Below are positions 24,262 through 30,606 of a stretch of 64,000 nt of DNA, in pieces. The DNA comes from JAJPXI01 sp051867655. GTDB taxonomy: Bacteria; Bacillota; Clostridia; Oscillospirales; Oscillospiraceae. A program made the position numbers and the translations under genes. Location of the stretch: contig JBJDYV010000107.1 in the NCBI GenBank assembly GCA_051867655.1, positions 1 to 64,000 on the forward strand, written 5' to 3'. Every line of letters begins with the position of its first letter. Within the stretch, counting starts at the first letter, position 1. The notes under the pieces were generated by a model, which worked only from the letters and a program-made list of their open reading frames with translations, was not told where the DNA came from and made no database searches.

Positions 24262-24440
24262 CAACTACGACTATTCAGCTTACCAAGCTGACTGCCGCTG
24301 ATGGGATGGTGCTGACCGACGGCACCTCCTACGGCAAAGAGGTGTATTTGGGCGTCAACGACACGCCCGAACGCTGGAGCGAGATCCCGGAGGGGGAGAT
24401 TCCGGAGATTGAGGAAGACAGCATCGAAATCAGTAACTAA
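24258..24440 (+). CDS. Small acidic phage protein (60 aa)
   Basis: ATG 24258 overlaps the fibre stop (ATGA), so I prefer it to a GTG at 24243. The product begins TTTTIQLTKLTAADGMVLTD, contains YGKEVYLGVNDTPERWSEIP and ends in a run of acidic residues. Similar small proteins often close the fibre cluster in Clostridia prophages. No function is known to me. A strong terminator follows. Confidence 0.65.
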   Translation: MTTTTIQLTKLTAADGMVLTDGTSYGKEVYLGVNDTPERWSEIPEGEIPEIEEDSIEISN

Positions 24441-24498
24441 ACATCGGTTCCTCAATCTCGATTGCGCAAACAAATCGCAATTTGTTCATGATTTTTAA

Positions 24499-24545
24499 CC
24501 CGTGAAACACCCAAGAATTGGGGACATGTTTCACGGGATTTTTGT
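24499..24545 (+). terminator. Intrinsic terminator between fibre and lysis modules
   Basis: CCCGTGAAACA (24499-24509) pairs perfectly with TGTTTCACGGG (24527-24537), followed by ATTTTTGTG. It closes the appendage cluster. I see no clear promoter between it and the endolysin gene at 24608. Confidence 0.8.
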
Positions 24546-24607
24546 GTAAATAAAGGTCTTGAGGTCTTTATACAGCTCTAATTTTATCAGGAAGGAGATG
24601 AGCGCCG

Positions 24608-25411
24608 ATGAATAAGAAGCCATGTTCGTATCTTCAGACGGATGCCCGCTGGAAGAATGTTGACTACTCCGCAAAAGGTGAATCAACCACAATCGGAGCA
24701 TCTGGGTGCGGTCCTACTTCTGCTGCCATGTTGATTGAGACATTGACTGGTAGGACCTATACCCCCGTCGATGCATGTAAGTGGTCGCTGAGCCACGGTT
24801 ACAAGGCCGTCAATCAGGGTACGTACTACAGTTATTTTAAACCACAGTTTGCCGCATTTGGCATTGACTGTAAACAGCTTAATGGAGCTTCTGTATATGG
24901 GAATCCAAACGCCTCGGTTCACGCTGAGGCGTTTTCTCTATTGAAGAAAGGGTATTATCTCATCGCGTGTATGGGTAAGGGTCTTTGGACCAGTTCCGGA
25001 CATTACATCGTAGTGTGGTGGGAAGATGGAAAAGTTCGTATTAACGACCCTGCCAGTACCAGAACTGATCGGCTCAATGGAGATCTACAGACATTTAAAA
25101 GTCAGGTGAAGTACTATTGGGCGATTGACGCTCAGGAATATAACAAAGAACTCACTGAAGAGGAGGATGATGAGGATATGGTTCGTTATGAAAGACTGAC
25201 CGATATTCCTTCTAATTATAACTTCCGTAACATCGTTGAGTTGCTCATGGATGCAAAAATCATCCTGGGTGATGGGTCCGATCCAAACGGCAACAACGAT
25301 GTGATAGACGTGTCTCATGATATGCTTCGGATGCTTATTTGGAACTACCGTGGCGGTTGTTACGACACTGAGATTCGAAATGCTGGCCTTGACCCAGATC
25401 TGTATAAGTGA
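24608..25411 (+). CDS. Endolysin, peptidase C39-like
   Basis: ATG 24608 follows AAGGAG. Residues 5-175 form a C39-like (papain-fold) peptidase domain: catalytic Cys in SGCGPTSAAMLIE, His in TSSGHYIVVWW and Asp/Asn in VRINDPAS. Such domains in phages cut peptidoglycan peptide bonds. After an acidic linker (ELTEEEDDED), residues 190-267 form a small helical domain (NFRNIVELLMDAKIILGDG, MLRMLIWNYRGG) that likely binds the cell wall. There is no signal peptide, so release depends on the holin. The stop overlaps the next start. Confidence 0.82.
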   Translation: MNKKPCSYLQTDARWKNVDYSAKGESTTIGASGCGPTSAAMLIETLTGRTYTPVDACKWSLSHGYKAVNQGTYYSYFKPQFAAFGIDCKQLNGASVYGNPNASVHAEAFSLLKKGYYLIACMGKGLWTSSGHYIVVWWEDGKVRINDPASTRTDRLNGDLQTFKSQVKYYWAIDAQEYNKELTEEEDDEDMVRYERLTDIPSNYNFRNIVELLMDAKIILGDGSDPNGNNDVIDVSHDMLRMLIWNYRGGCYDTEIRNAGLDPDLYK

Positions 25412-25884
25412 TGTCCGGAAAAAGATTAGAAAACATCGACAGAAAGTACAAACAGCATGATTGGCTCCGTGTGTCTGCGATGGTCGTCTTCACCATCTTT
25501 GCTGTTCTTGGAGTTACAGCCATCGTTTTATATATTCTGCGTAGCTGGGGATTAGAATCCATGCTAATCCTATTCGTAGCCATCTCAGCTGCTGGGTGGG
25601 GTTGGGTCATCCGATGGCTCTGGAAGGATGGTCGGATCACACTGTCTCACATTTTGGTTATCTGGATGGTATGGACAGGCACCGTCCTTTCTGGTGCGTC
25701 TTATTACCTTGCATATCGTGGTCTGAGCGCTGATTTGGAGACACTGTCACGGTACATCATGGTTGAGGTTGTCGCTGGTGTCGGTGGTTATTTTGTCAAG
25801 TCAGGCATTGAGAACGTTGTTGGTGAAAAATCTCGTAGCAAAACAGAGCAGAAGGCTGACGATACGCCAAAAGACTTGTTTTGA
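25411..25884 (+). CDS. Three-helix membrane protein of the lysis cassette
   Basis: ATG 25411 overlaps the endolysin stop by one base. The 157-residue product has three hydrophobic helices, near residues 22-45, 51-71 and 78-103, and a charged C-terminus (EKSRSKTEQKADDTPKDLF). It lies between the endolysin and a recognisable holin, so it may be a second holin, an antiholin or another lysis helper. I do not recognise the family. Confidence 0.7.
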   Translation: MSGKRLENIDRKYKQHDWLRVSAMVVFTIFAVLGVTAIVLYILRSWGLESMLILFVAISAAGWGWVIRWLWKDGRITLSHILVIWMVWTGTVLSGASYYLAYRGLSADLETLSRYIMVEVVAGVGGYFVKSGIENVVGEKSRSKTEQKADDTPKDLF

Positions 25885-25902
25885 AAGGTGATGTGTTTGT
25901 AA

Positions 25903-26244
25903 ATGGAATGGGTTAGATATATCGTTGAGATTTTATCTGGCTTGGCCGTTGTTATCCCGTTGGTTGTTAAACTAGTGGAATATGTGCGTCGAGCCGCCGA
26001 AGAGCGAAACTGGAATCAGATTGTATCTCTTGTCCTGGAATACATGAAAACCGCAGAAGGAATTTTTGACGAAGGAAAGGCAAGAAAAGAATATGTTATG
26101 GATGCAGTCGTTGCGAGTGCAAAAGGAATTGACTACGAACTCGATGATGTTGCACTGGCTAAAATTAGTGACATGATTGATAGCATTTGTGACGCTGCAA
26201 AGGTCATCAACGTTAAAGTTTCTTCCGACACTGACTCCGTGTAA
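25903..26244 (+). CDS. Phage holin, LL-H type
   Basis: The 113-residue product has one N-terminal hydrophobic helix (IVEILSGLAVVIPLVVKLV, residues 6-24), then a charged helical region (RRAAEERNWNQIVSLVLEYM...EGIFDEGKARKEYVMDAV). This matches the layout of LL-H/phi-type holins (PF09682). Holins form membrane lesions that let the endolysin out at the set time. It lies 18 bp after the membrane-protein gene. The start at 25903 has only a weak ribosome site (AAAGGTGATG upstream). Confidence 0.8.
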   Translation: MEWVRYIVEILSGLAVVIPLVVKLVEYVRRAAEERNWNQIVSLVLEYMKTAEGIFDEGKARKEYVMDAVVASAKGIDYELDDVALAKISDMIDSICDAAKVINVKVSSDTDSV

Positions 26245-26261
26245 AGTGAAGGGAGGTACAT

Positions 26262-26696
26262 ATGGATGAACAGTGCGTTGCGTTGGCTGAACGCATGAGC
26301 GCTATGGAAACCAAAGTAGAGGACATGAAGGCGGAAAACAAAACATTCCGCAACGAGATTCGTGAAGAAGTTCGTGAGATTCGAAAGCAGAATGAGGCCA
26401 TTTACGAAATCGCTTCTTCTGTCAAGGTCATTGCTCAAGATATGCAGAATATAAAGCAGGATATCTCTGATGTTAAGGATGGACAGAAAAAGCTGGGAGA
26501 GAAAATGGACGATGAAATTGAGACTGTAAAGGGTGAGCAGGCTGAGATTCGTGAGAAAGTAACTGCGGTTGAAAACCGTGATGCCAAAAACCTCTGGAGT
26601 AATTTCCAGAAGGTTAAATGGACTGTTATTGGCGCAATAGCTACGGCATTTGTCTGCTATGTCGTGTATTCGATCTTCCCGATGCTGAAGGCATAA
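26262..26696 (+). CDS. XhlA-like coiled-coil protein with C-terminal membrane anchor
   Basis: ATG 26262 follows GGGAGG. The 144-residue product is a near-continuous coiled coil (residues 5-115, ERMSAMETKVEDMKAE..., with heptads of Ile/Val). It ends in one membrane helix (WTVIGAIATAFVCYVVYSIF, about 122-141). This is the plan of XhlA/haemolysin-type proteins, which work with holins in prophage lysis. It is the last gene of the late operon and is followed by a terminator. Confidence 0.78.
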   Translation: MDEQCVALAERMSAMETKVEDMKAENKTFRNEIREEVREIRKQNEAIYEIASSVKVIAQDMQNIKQDISDVKDGQKKLGEKMDDEIETVKGEQAEIREKVTAVENRDAKNLWSNFQKVKWTVIGAIATAFVCYVVYSIFPMLKA

Positions 26697-26701
26697 TTTT
26701 A

Positions 26702-26740
26702 GGGGACGAGTTGGTTTATCCAGCCCGTCCCCTTATTTTT
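26702..26740 (+). terminator. Intrinsic terminator of the phage late operon
   Basis: GGGGACG (26702-26708) pairs with CGTCCCC (26726-26732), followed by TTATTTTTAC. It directly follows the XhlA-like gene. Confidence 0.8.
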
Positions 26741-26749
26741 ACATTTCAC

Positions 26750-26779
26750 TTGCGAATATCGCTCCAATTCCGCTATAAT
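26750..26779 (+). promoter_or_regulatory. Promoter for the last prophage gene
   Basis: TTGCGA (26750-26755) and TATAAT (26774-26779) are separated by 18 bp. The promoter begins ten bases after the late-operon terminator, so the next gene is independently expressed. Confidence 0.7.
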
Positions 26780-26805
26780 AGAGAGCACATTTGGAGGTGT
26801 TCGTG

Positions 26806-27081
26806 ATGGGTGGAATTGGTCGTCTTGGAAGAAAACCCGCTCTGTTGGAAGAGCAGATCATACAGGTATACGAGGAGTCTGGACGTAGTCTCGATCCTGA
26901 CGTATTGCAGGAGGTATCTGATAGGCTATTTCCTGATGCAGGTGTGAAGTTCTACCACCTTGAAGGAGGATTTAGGGGATATATCAATGAAGACGGTTCA
27001 ATGTCCAAACCGAAGCACACGATAGGTACTGGACCGACTTATGTAGCTATTATGGAAGACGGAAGCGCATTACCGTATTAA
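26806..27081 (+). CDS. Small protein of unknown function with its own promoter, at the prophage end
   Basis: ATG 26806 follows GGAGG; a TTG at 26791 is less likely. The 91-residue product has a helical start (LEEQIIQVYEESGRSLDPDV), then a beta-rich end with many Gly residues (YHLEGGFRGYINEDGSMS). No signal peptide or membrane segment. Separate promoter and terminator, and its place between the lysis genes and the attachment region, are the hallmarks of a moron or lysogen-expressed gene. I do not recognise the family. Confidence 0.7.
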   Translation: MGGIGRLGRKPALLEEQIIQVYEESGRSLDPDVLQEVSDRLFPDAGVKFYHLEGGFRGYINEDGSMSKPKHTIGTGPTYVAIMEDGSALPY

Positions 27082-27088
27082 TGAAATT

Positions 27089-27128
27089 GGGACAAGTCGA
27101 TTTAATATCGGCCTGTCCCTTATTTTTT
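27089..27128 (+). terminator. Terminator of the last prophage gene
   Basis: GGGACA (27089-27094) pairs with TGTCCC (27114-27119), followed by TTATTTTTTACG. It lies eight bases after the stop codon. Confidence 0.75.
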
Positions 27129-27281
27129 ACGTTTTGCAAATCACAAATTTCAACGTTCAATGCTTTTAAACGCTCAAATTTGTAGTTTTCTTTTTGTTTG
27201 ACTGTCAAAAATGGTTTGGGATAAGGGCTGTATTTGCCGTTTTTGACCTCGAATCGTATTTTAGAAAAATTTTAGAAAAAA
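27129..27281. other. AT-rich prophage/chromosome junction, probable attR region
   Basis: There is no gene here. The stretch is AT-rich and holds two imperfect inverted repeats: ACAAATTT/AAATTTGT arms (27143-27150 and 27176-27183, stem extended by AACG/CGTT) and GTCAAAAATGG/CCGTTTTTGAC (27204-27214 and 27237-27247). It separates phage genes of moderate GC from the 3' end of a tRNA-Gln and GC-rich core genes. Integration into tRNA 3' ends is common for prophages, so attR is expected between here and about 27365. The matching attL copy is outside the window. Confidence 0.45.
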
Positions 27282-27341
27282 TAAAAAGTGCCCCGAAAAG
27301 TTCTGATTTTCTTCTAAAATCATTACTTTGAGGCACTTTTC
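27282..27341 (-). terminator. Terminator-like inverted repeat after tRNA-Gln
   Basis: On the minus strand AAAAGTGCC directly follows the tRNA. It pairs with GGCACTTTTT about 40 bases later, enclosing a smaller GATTTT/AAAATC hairpin and followed by ATTTTTTC. It is the likely end of the tRNA transcript. Confidence 0.6.
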
Positions 27342-27415
27342 TGGCAGCCGGAGAAGGATTCGAACCCTCACAAACAGAGTCAGAGTCTGTCGTGCTACCC
27401 TTACACAATCCGGCT
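27342..27415 (-). tRNA. tRNA-Gln (anticodon CTG)
   Basis: Minus strand, 74 nt including an encoded CCA. The acceptor stem pairs AGCCGGA with TCCGGCT. The D arm is GTG...CAC. The anticodon stem ACAGA/TCTGT encloses CTCTGAC, giving anticodon CTG for the Gln codon CAG. The T arm GAGGG/CCTTC has the loop TTCGAAT. Its 3' end points toward the prophage, making it the probable integration target. Confidence 0.93.
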
Positions 27416-27486
27416 ATTTCAAAACGCAAGTGATATTATATCAGATAGACGGGATTTGTCAAGAAAAAACTGCAAAAAACTTTGGG

Positions 27487-27540
27487 AAATTTCTCCCCCG
27501 GGGCAGCCGCTTCTTCAGGATGCCCCGGGGGGAGAAATTT
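27487..27540 (-). terminator. Terminator of leuS
   Basis: A 19-bp inverted repeat (27487-27505 with 27521-27540, one bulged G) has a GC-rich core (CCCCGGGG) flanked by AAATTTCTC/GAGAAATTT. It lies six bases after the leuS stop and is followed on the minus strand by a T-rich run (AAAGTTTTTTGCAGTTTTTTC). Confidence 0.8.
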
Positions 27541-27545
27541 ATACC

Positions 27546-29972
27546 TTATTTCTTCGGCTTGACGATCAGGTTGACCAGCTTGTTGGGCACCAGGATAACC
27601 TTGACGATGTCCATGCCCTCGGTGAACTTCTGCACCTTGGCGTCCTTCATGGCCTCGGCCACGACGGTCTCCTGGGTGCTGTCCAGAGGCACGGTGATGG
27701 TGGCGCGCAACTTGCCGCCCACCTGCACGGCCATCTGCACCTGGGCGTCGATGGTCTTGCTCTCGTCGTAGACGGGCCAGCTCTGCTGGCAGGCCATCCC
27801 GCCGCCGTAGTTCAAGTTCTCCCACAGCTCCTCCACGATGTGGGGGGCGAAGGGGGACAGCATCAGCAGCAGGGCCTTGAAGTCCCCGCGGGAGCAGCCG
27901 TTGGCGTAGAAATCGTTGACCAGGGCCATCAGCGCGGCGATGGCGGTGTTGAACTTCATGGCCTCGATGTCGCCGGACACCTTCCGGATGGCCTTGTGGA
28001 TGGCGCTCTCGTTGGCGGCGGAGTACTCCTCCCCCTCGGTCAGCTGCTCGGCCAGGTTCCACACGCGGTCCAGGAAGCGCTTGCAGCCCTTGACGCCGTT
28101 TTCACTCCAGGCGGCGGCCTTCTCAAAGTCGCCGATGAACATGATATAGGTGCGCATGGTGTCCGCGCCGTACTTGTCCACCACGTCGTTGGGGTTGATG
28201 ACGTTGCCGCGGCTCTTGGACATCTTTTCGCCGCCCTCGCCCAGGATCATGCCGTGGGAGGTGCGCTTCTGATAGGGCTCCTTGGTGGGCACCACGCCGA
28301 TGTCGTACAGGAATTTGTGCCAGAAGCGGCTGTACAGCAGGTGCAGGGTGGTGTGCTCCATGCCGCCGTTGTACCAGTCCACCGGGGACCAGTAGTCCAT
28401 GGCCGACTGGGAGGCGAGGGCGTCGGGGTTGTGGGGGTCCATATAGCGCAGGAAGTACCAGCTGGAGCCGGCCCACTGGGGCATGGTGTCGGTCTCCCGC
28501 CGGGCGGGACCGCCGCAGTGGGGGCAGGTGGTGTTCACCCAGTCGGTCATGTGGGCCAGGGGGGATTCGCCGTTGTCGGTGGGCTCGTAGGACTTCACAT
28601 CGGGCAGCAGCAGGGGCAGGTCCTTCTCATCCATGGGCACCCAGCCGCACTTGTCGCACCAGATCATGGGGATGGGCTCGCCCCAGTAGCGCTGACGGGA
28701 GAAAACCCAGTCGCGCAGCTTGTAGTTGACCTTCTCGTGGCCGATGCCCTTCTCCTCCAGCCACTTGGTGATGACGGGGATGGCCTGCTTCACGGTCAGG
28801 CCGTTCAGGAACTCGGAGTTGACCAGAACGCCGGTGTCGTCCTTGGCGGTAAAGGCCTCTTTCTGGACGTCCTCGCCGCCGGCGACCACCTCGATGATCT
28901 CGCAGCCGAACTTCTTGGCGAAGGCCCAGTCGCGGGTGTCGTGGGCGGGCACGGCCATGATGGCGCCGGTGCCGTAGGAGGCCAGCACGTAGTCGGAGAT
29001 GAAGATGGGGATCTCCCGGCCGTTGACCGGGTTGACGGCGCGCACGCCCTGGAGCATGACGCCGGTCTTCTCCTTGTCGGCGGCCAGCTCGGTGCGCTCG
29101 AAGTCGGACTTGCGAGCAGCGGCGGCCACATATTCCTCCACCTCGGCCAGGTTGCTCAGCTTGTCCGCCCACTTCTTCACATACTCATGCTCCGGGGAGA
29201 TGACCATGTAGGTGGCGCCGAACAGGGTGTCGGGACGGGTGGTGAAGACCACGATGTCGTCCCCGGTGGTGGCCTTGAAGGTGACCTCCGCGCCGGTGGA
29301 GCGGCCGATCCAGTTCTTCTGCTGGATCTTGACCCGCTCGATGAAGTCCAGGCCGTCCAGGTCGTCGATCAGGCGCTGGGCGTACTCGGTGATCTTCAGC
29401 ATCCACTGGCTCTTCTCCTTGCGGACCACGGGGGCGCCGCAGCGCTCGCACACGCCCTCCACGACCTCCTCGTTGGCCAGTACGCACTTGCAGGAGGTGC
29501 ACCAGTTCACGGGCATGGTGGTCTTGTAGGCCAGGCCCTTCTTGTACAGCTGCAGGAAAATCCACTGGGTCCACTTGTAGTACTCCGGGTCGGTGGTGTT
29601 GACCACGCGGTCCCAGTCGAAGGAATAGCCCAGCATCTGCAGCTGCTTGGTAAAGTTGGCAATGTTGTCGTGGGTCACCTTGGCGGGGTGGATGTGGTTC
29701 TTGATGGCGTAGTTCTCGGTGGGCAGGCCGAAGGCGTCATAGCCCATGGGGAACAGGACGTTGTAGCCGTCCATGCGCTTCTTGCGGGCCACCACGTCCA
29801 TGGCGGTGTAGGGGCGGGCATGACCCACGTGCAGGCCCTGGCCGGAGGGGTAGGGGAACTCCACCAGGCCGTAAAACTTGGGCTTGTCCCCGCCGTTCTG
29901 GGCGGCGTAGGTCTTCTCGTCCAGCCACTTCTTCTGCCACTTGGGCTCGATGCTGGCAAAATCGTACTTCAT
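27546..29972 (-). CDS. leuS: Leucine--tRNA ligase
   Basis: The 808-residue class I synthetase charges tRNA-Leu. It has the HIGH-type motif (HVGHARPY, about residues 47-54), zinc-type Cys pairs near 157-176 (CTSCKC...CERCG), an editing CP1 domain with the conserved Thr-rich/Asp motif (VFTTRPDTLFGATY) and VPAHDTRDWAFAKK, and KMSKSRGNV near 580. The C-terminal anticodon-binding domain ends VKVILVPNKLVNLIVK. Length is normal for bacterial LeuRS. It has its own promoter (30040-30068) and terminator. No T-box leader is visible in the short leader of about 60 nt. Confidence 0.98.
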   Translation of the reverse strand: MKYDFASIEPKWQKKWLDEKTYAAQNGGDKPKFYGLVEFPYPSGQGLHVGHARPYTAMDVVARKKRMDGYNVLFPMGYDAFGLPTENYAIKNHIHPAKVTHDNIANFTKQLQMLGYSFDWDRVVNTTDPEYYKWTQWIFLQLYKKGLAYKTTMPVNWCTSCKCVLANEEVVEGVCERCGAPVVRKEKSQWMLKITEYAQRLIDDLDGLDFIERVKIQQKNWIGRSTGAEVTFKATTGDDIVVFTTRPDTLFGATYMVISPEHEYVKKWADKLSNLAEVEEYVAAAARKSDFERTELAADKEKTGVMLQGVRAVNPVNGREIPIFISDYVLASYGTGAIMAVPAHDTRDWAFAKKFGCEIIEVVAGGEDVQKEAFTAKDDTGVLVNSEFLNGLTVKQAIPVITKWLEEKGIGHEKVNYKLRDWVFSRQRYWGEPIPMIWCDKCGWVPMDEKDLPLLLPDVKSYEPTDNGESPLAHMTDWVNTTCPHCGGPARRETDTMPQWAGSSWYFLRYMDPHNPDALASQSAMDYWSPVDWYNGGMEHTTLHLLYSRFWHKFLYDIGVVPTKEPYQKRTSHGMILGEGGEKMSKSRGNVINPNDVVDKYGADTMRTYIMFIGDFEKAAAWSENGVKGCKRFLDRVWNLAEQLTEGEEYSAANESAIHKAIRKVSGDIEAMKFNTAIAALMALVNDFYANGCSRGDFKALLLMLSPFAPHIVEELWENLNYGGGMACQQSWPVYDESKTIDAQVQMAVQVGGKLRATITVPLDSTQETVVAEAMKDAKVQKFTEGMDIVKVILVPNKLVNLIVKPKK

Positions 29973-30039
29973 CTCTCTCGCACTTCCTTATTGCACGGCA
30001 GGCAGACCGCCCGCCAACGATTTTTGTATAATCTTAGAT

Positions 30040-30068
30040 ATTATAATGGAAAAGTCAAGAGATTGCAA
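30040..30068 (-). promoter_or_regulatory. Promoter of leuS
   Basis: On the minus strand TTGCAA (30063-30068) and TATAAT (30040-30045) are 17 bp apart, about 67 bp before the leuS start. Confidence 0.7.
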
Positions 30069-30069
30069 G

Positions 30070-30096
30070 GGCCGCCGCGCGATTTGCGCGGCGGCC
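30070..30096 (-). terminator. GC-rich hairpin directly upstream of the leuS promoter
   Basis: GGCCGCCGCGC (30070-30080) pairs perfectly with GCGCGGCGGCC (30086-30096). On the minus strand it follows the short frame ending at 30110. The minus-strand 3' side is CTTGCAATCTC, so there is no U tract; on the plus strand TTCTGCATTTTTT follows. Its direction of action is unclear. Confidence 0.45.
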
Positions 30097-30109
30097 TTCT
30101 GCATTTTTT

Positions 30110-30172
30110 CTATTCCGGCAGCTCGGACAGCCAATATCCCTCTCCGGCGGTGTCTCCGTCAAAGGGGATCAT
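30110..30172 (-). CDS. Possible 20-residue micro-ORF between rsfS and leuS
   Basis: ATG at 30172 is preceded by GGAGGG with six-base spacing; the frame MIPFDGDTAGEGYWLSELPE ends at TAG. It is placed after the rsfS terminator and before the 30070 hairpin. It is not enriched in Leu codons, so it is not an obvious leuS attenuator peptide. The ribosome site may be chance, and I know no homologue. Confidence 0.25.
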   Translation of the reverse strand: MIPFDGDTAGEGYWLSELPE

Positions 30173-30190
30173 CCAGTTCCCTCCAAAGAC

Positions 30191-30219
30191 AAAAAAGCGG
30201 GGGCTTTCGCCCCCGCTTT
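30191..30219 (-). terminator. Terminator of the smc-rsfS operon
   Basis: AAAGCGGGGGC (30194-30204) pairs perfectly with GCCCCCGCTTT (30209-30219) around TTTC, ten bases after the rsfS stop. It is followed on the minus strand by TTTTTTGTCTTT. Confidence 0.85.
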
Positions 30220-30228
30220 GATTCTGTG

Positions 30229-30576
30229 TTATTCCTGCCACTCCACCTGCTCGGCGTCCTTCCAGAGACGCTCCAGGTCGTAGAATTTGCGGGCCTCGTC
30301 GTTGAAAATGTGCACCACGACGGCGGAGAAGTCCAGCAGCACCCAGGTGCCGCCCCGGTGACCCTCCACATGGTGCGGGGGCTCGCCCAGGTCCTTCATC
30401 GTCTTTTCGCAGATGTCGGACAGGGCCTTGATCTGGGTCGTGGAGGTGGCGGTGCAAAGCACAAAATAGTCGGCCAGCGTGGTCAGGTCGCCGGTCTTCA
30501 GCACCTGAATGTCCTCGCCCTTCTTGCTGTCCAGCGCCTTGGCGATCTCCAGAGCCATTCTTTTCGGGTCCATCAT
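30229..30576 (-). CDS. rsfS: Ribosomal silencing factor RsfS
   Basis: The 115-residue protein belongs to the RsfS/YbeB/Iojap family. It binds ribosomal protein uL14 and blocks subunit joining when nutrients are low. Family features are GEDIQVLKTGDLTTLADYFV, the EKTMKDLGEPPHHVEGH segment and WVLLDFSAVVVHIFNDEARKFYDLERLW. It is the last gene of a long operon, 30 bp after the LCP gene and just before a strong terminator. The nadD-yqeK-rsfS association is common in Firmicutes. The start may be either of two adjacent ATG codons. Confidence 0.95.
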   Translation of the reverse strand: MMDPKRMALEIAKALDSKKGEDIQVLKTGDLTTLADYFVLCTATSTTQIKALSDICEKTMKDLGEPPHHVEGHRGGTWVLLDFSAVVVHIFNDEARKFYDLERLWKDAEQVEWQE

Positions 30577-30606
30577 TTTTGTTGTTCTCCTTCCTGTTTC
30601 ATCCGC

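Noticed and set aside
15756..24440. Diversity-generating retroelement acting on the fibre genes
   Set aside because: There is no reverse transcriptase, no template/variable repeat pair and no C-type-lectin-like ending in the window; the only repeats are the 72-bp LRR units.
29973..30039. T-box leader for leuS
   Set aside because: The transcript leader is only about 60 nt and has no T-box sequence or specifier stem.
27456..30221. A 921-codon plus-strand open frame opposite leuS, with similar frames opposite 29941-32631 and 39781-43470
   Set aside because: These are mirror frames of GC-rich genes with strong third-position bias; the minus-strand products (LeuS, LCP, NadD-YqeK, surface protein) are clear families, and the plus-strand products are repetitive Gly/His/Leu-rich sequence.
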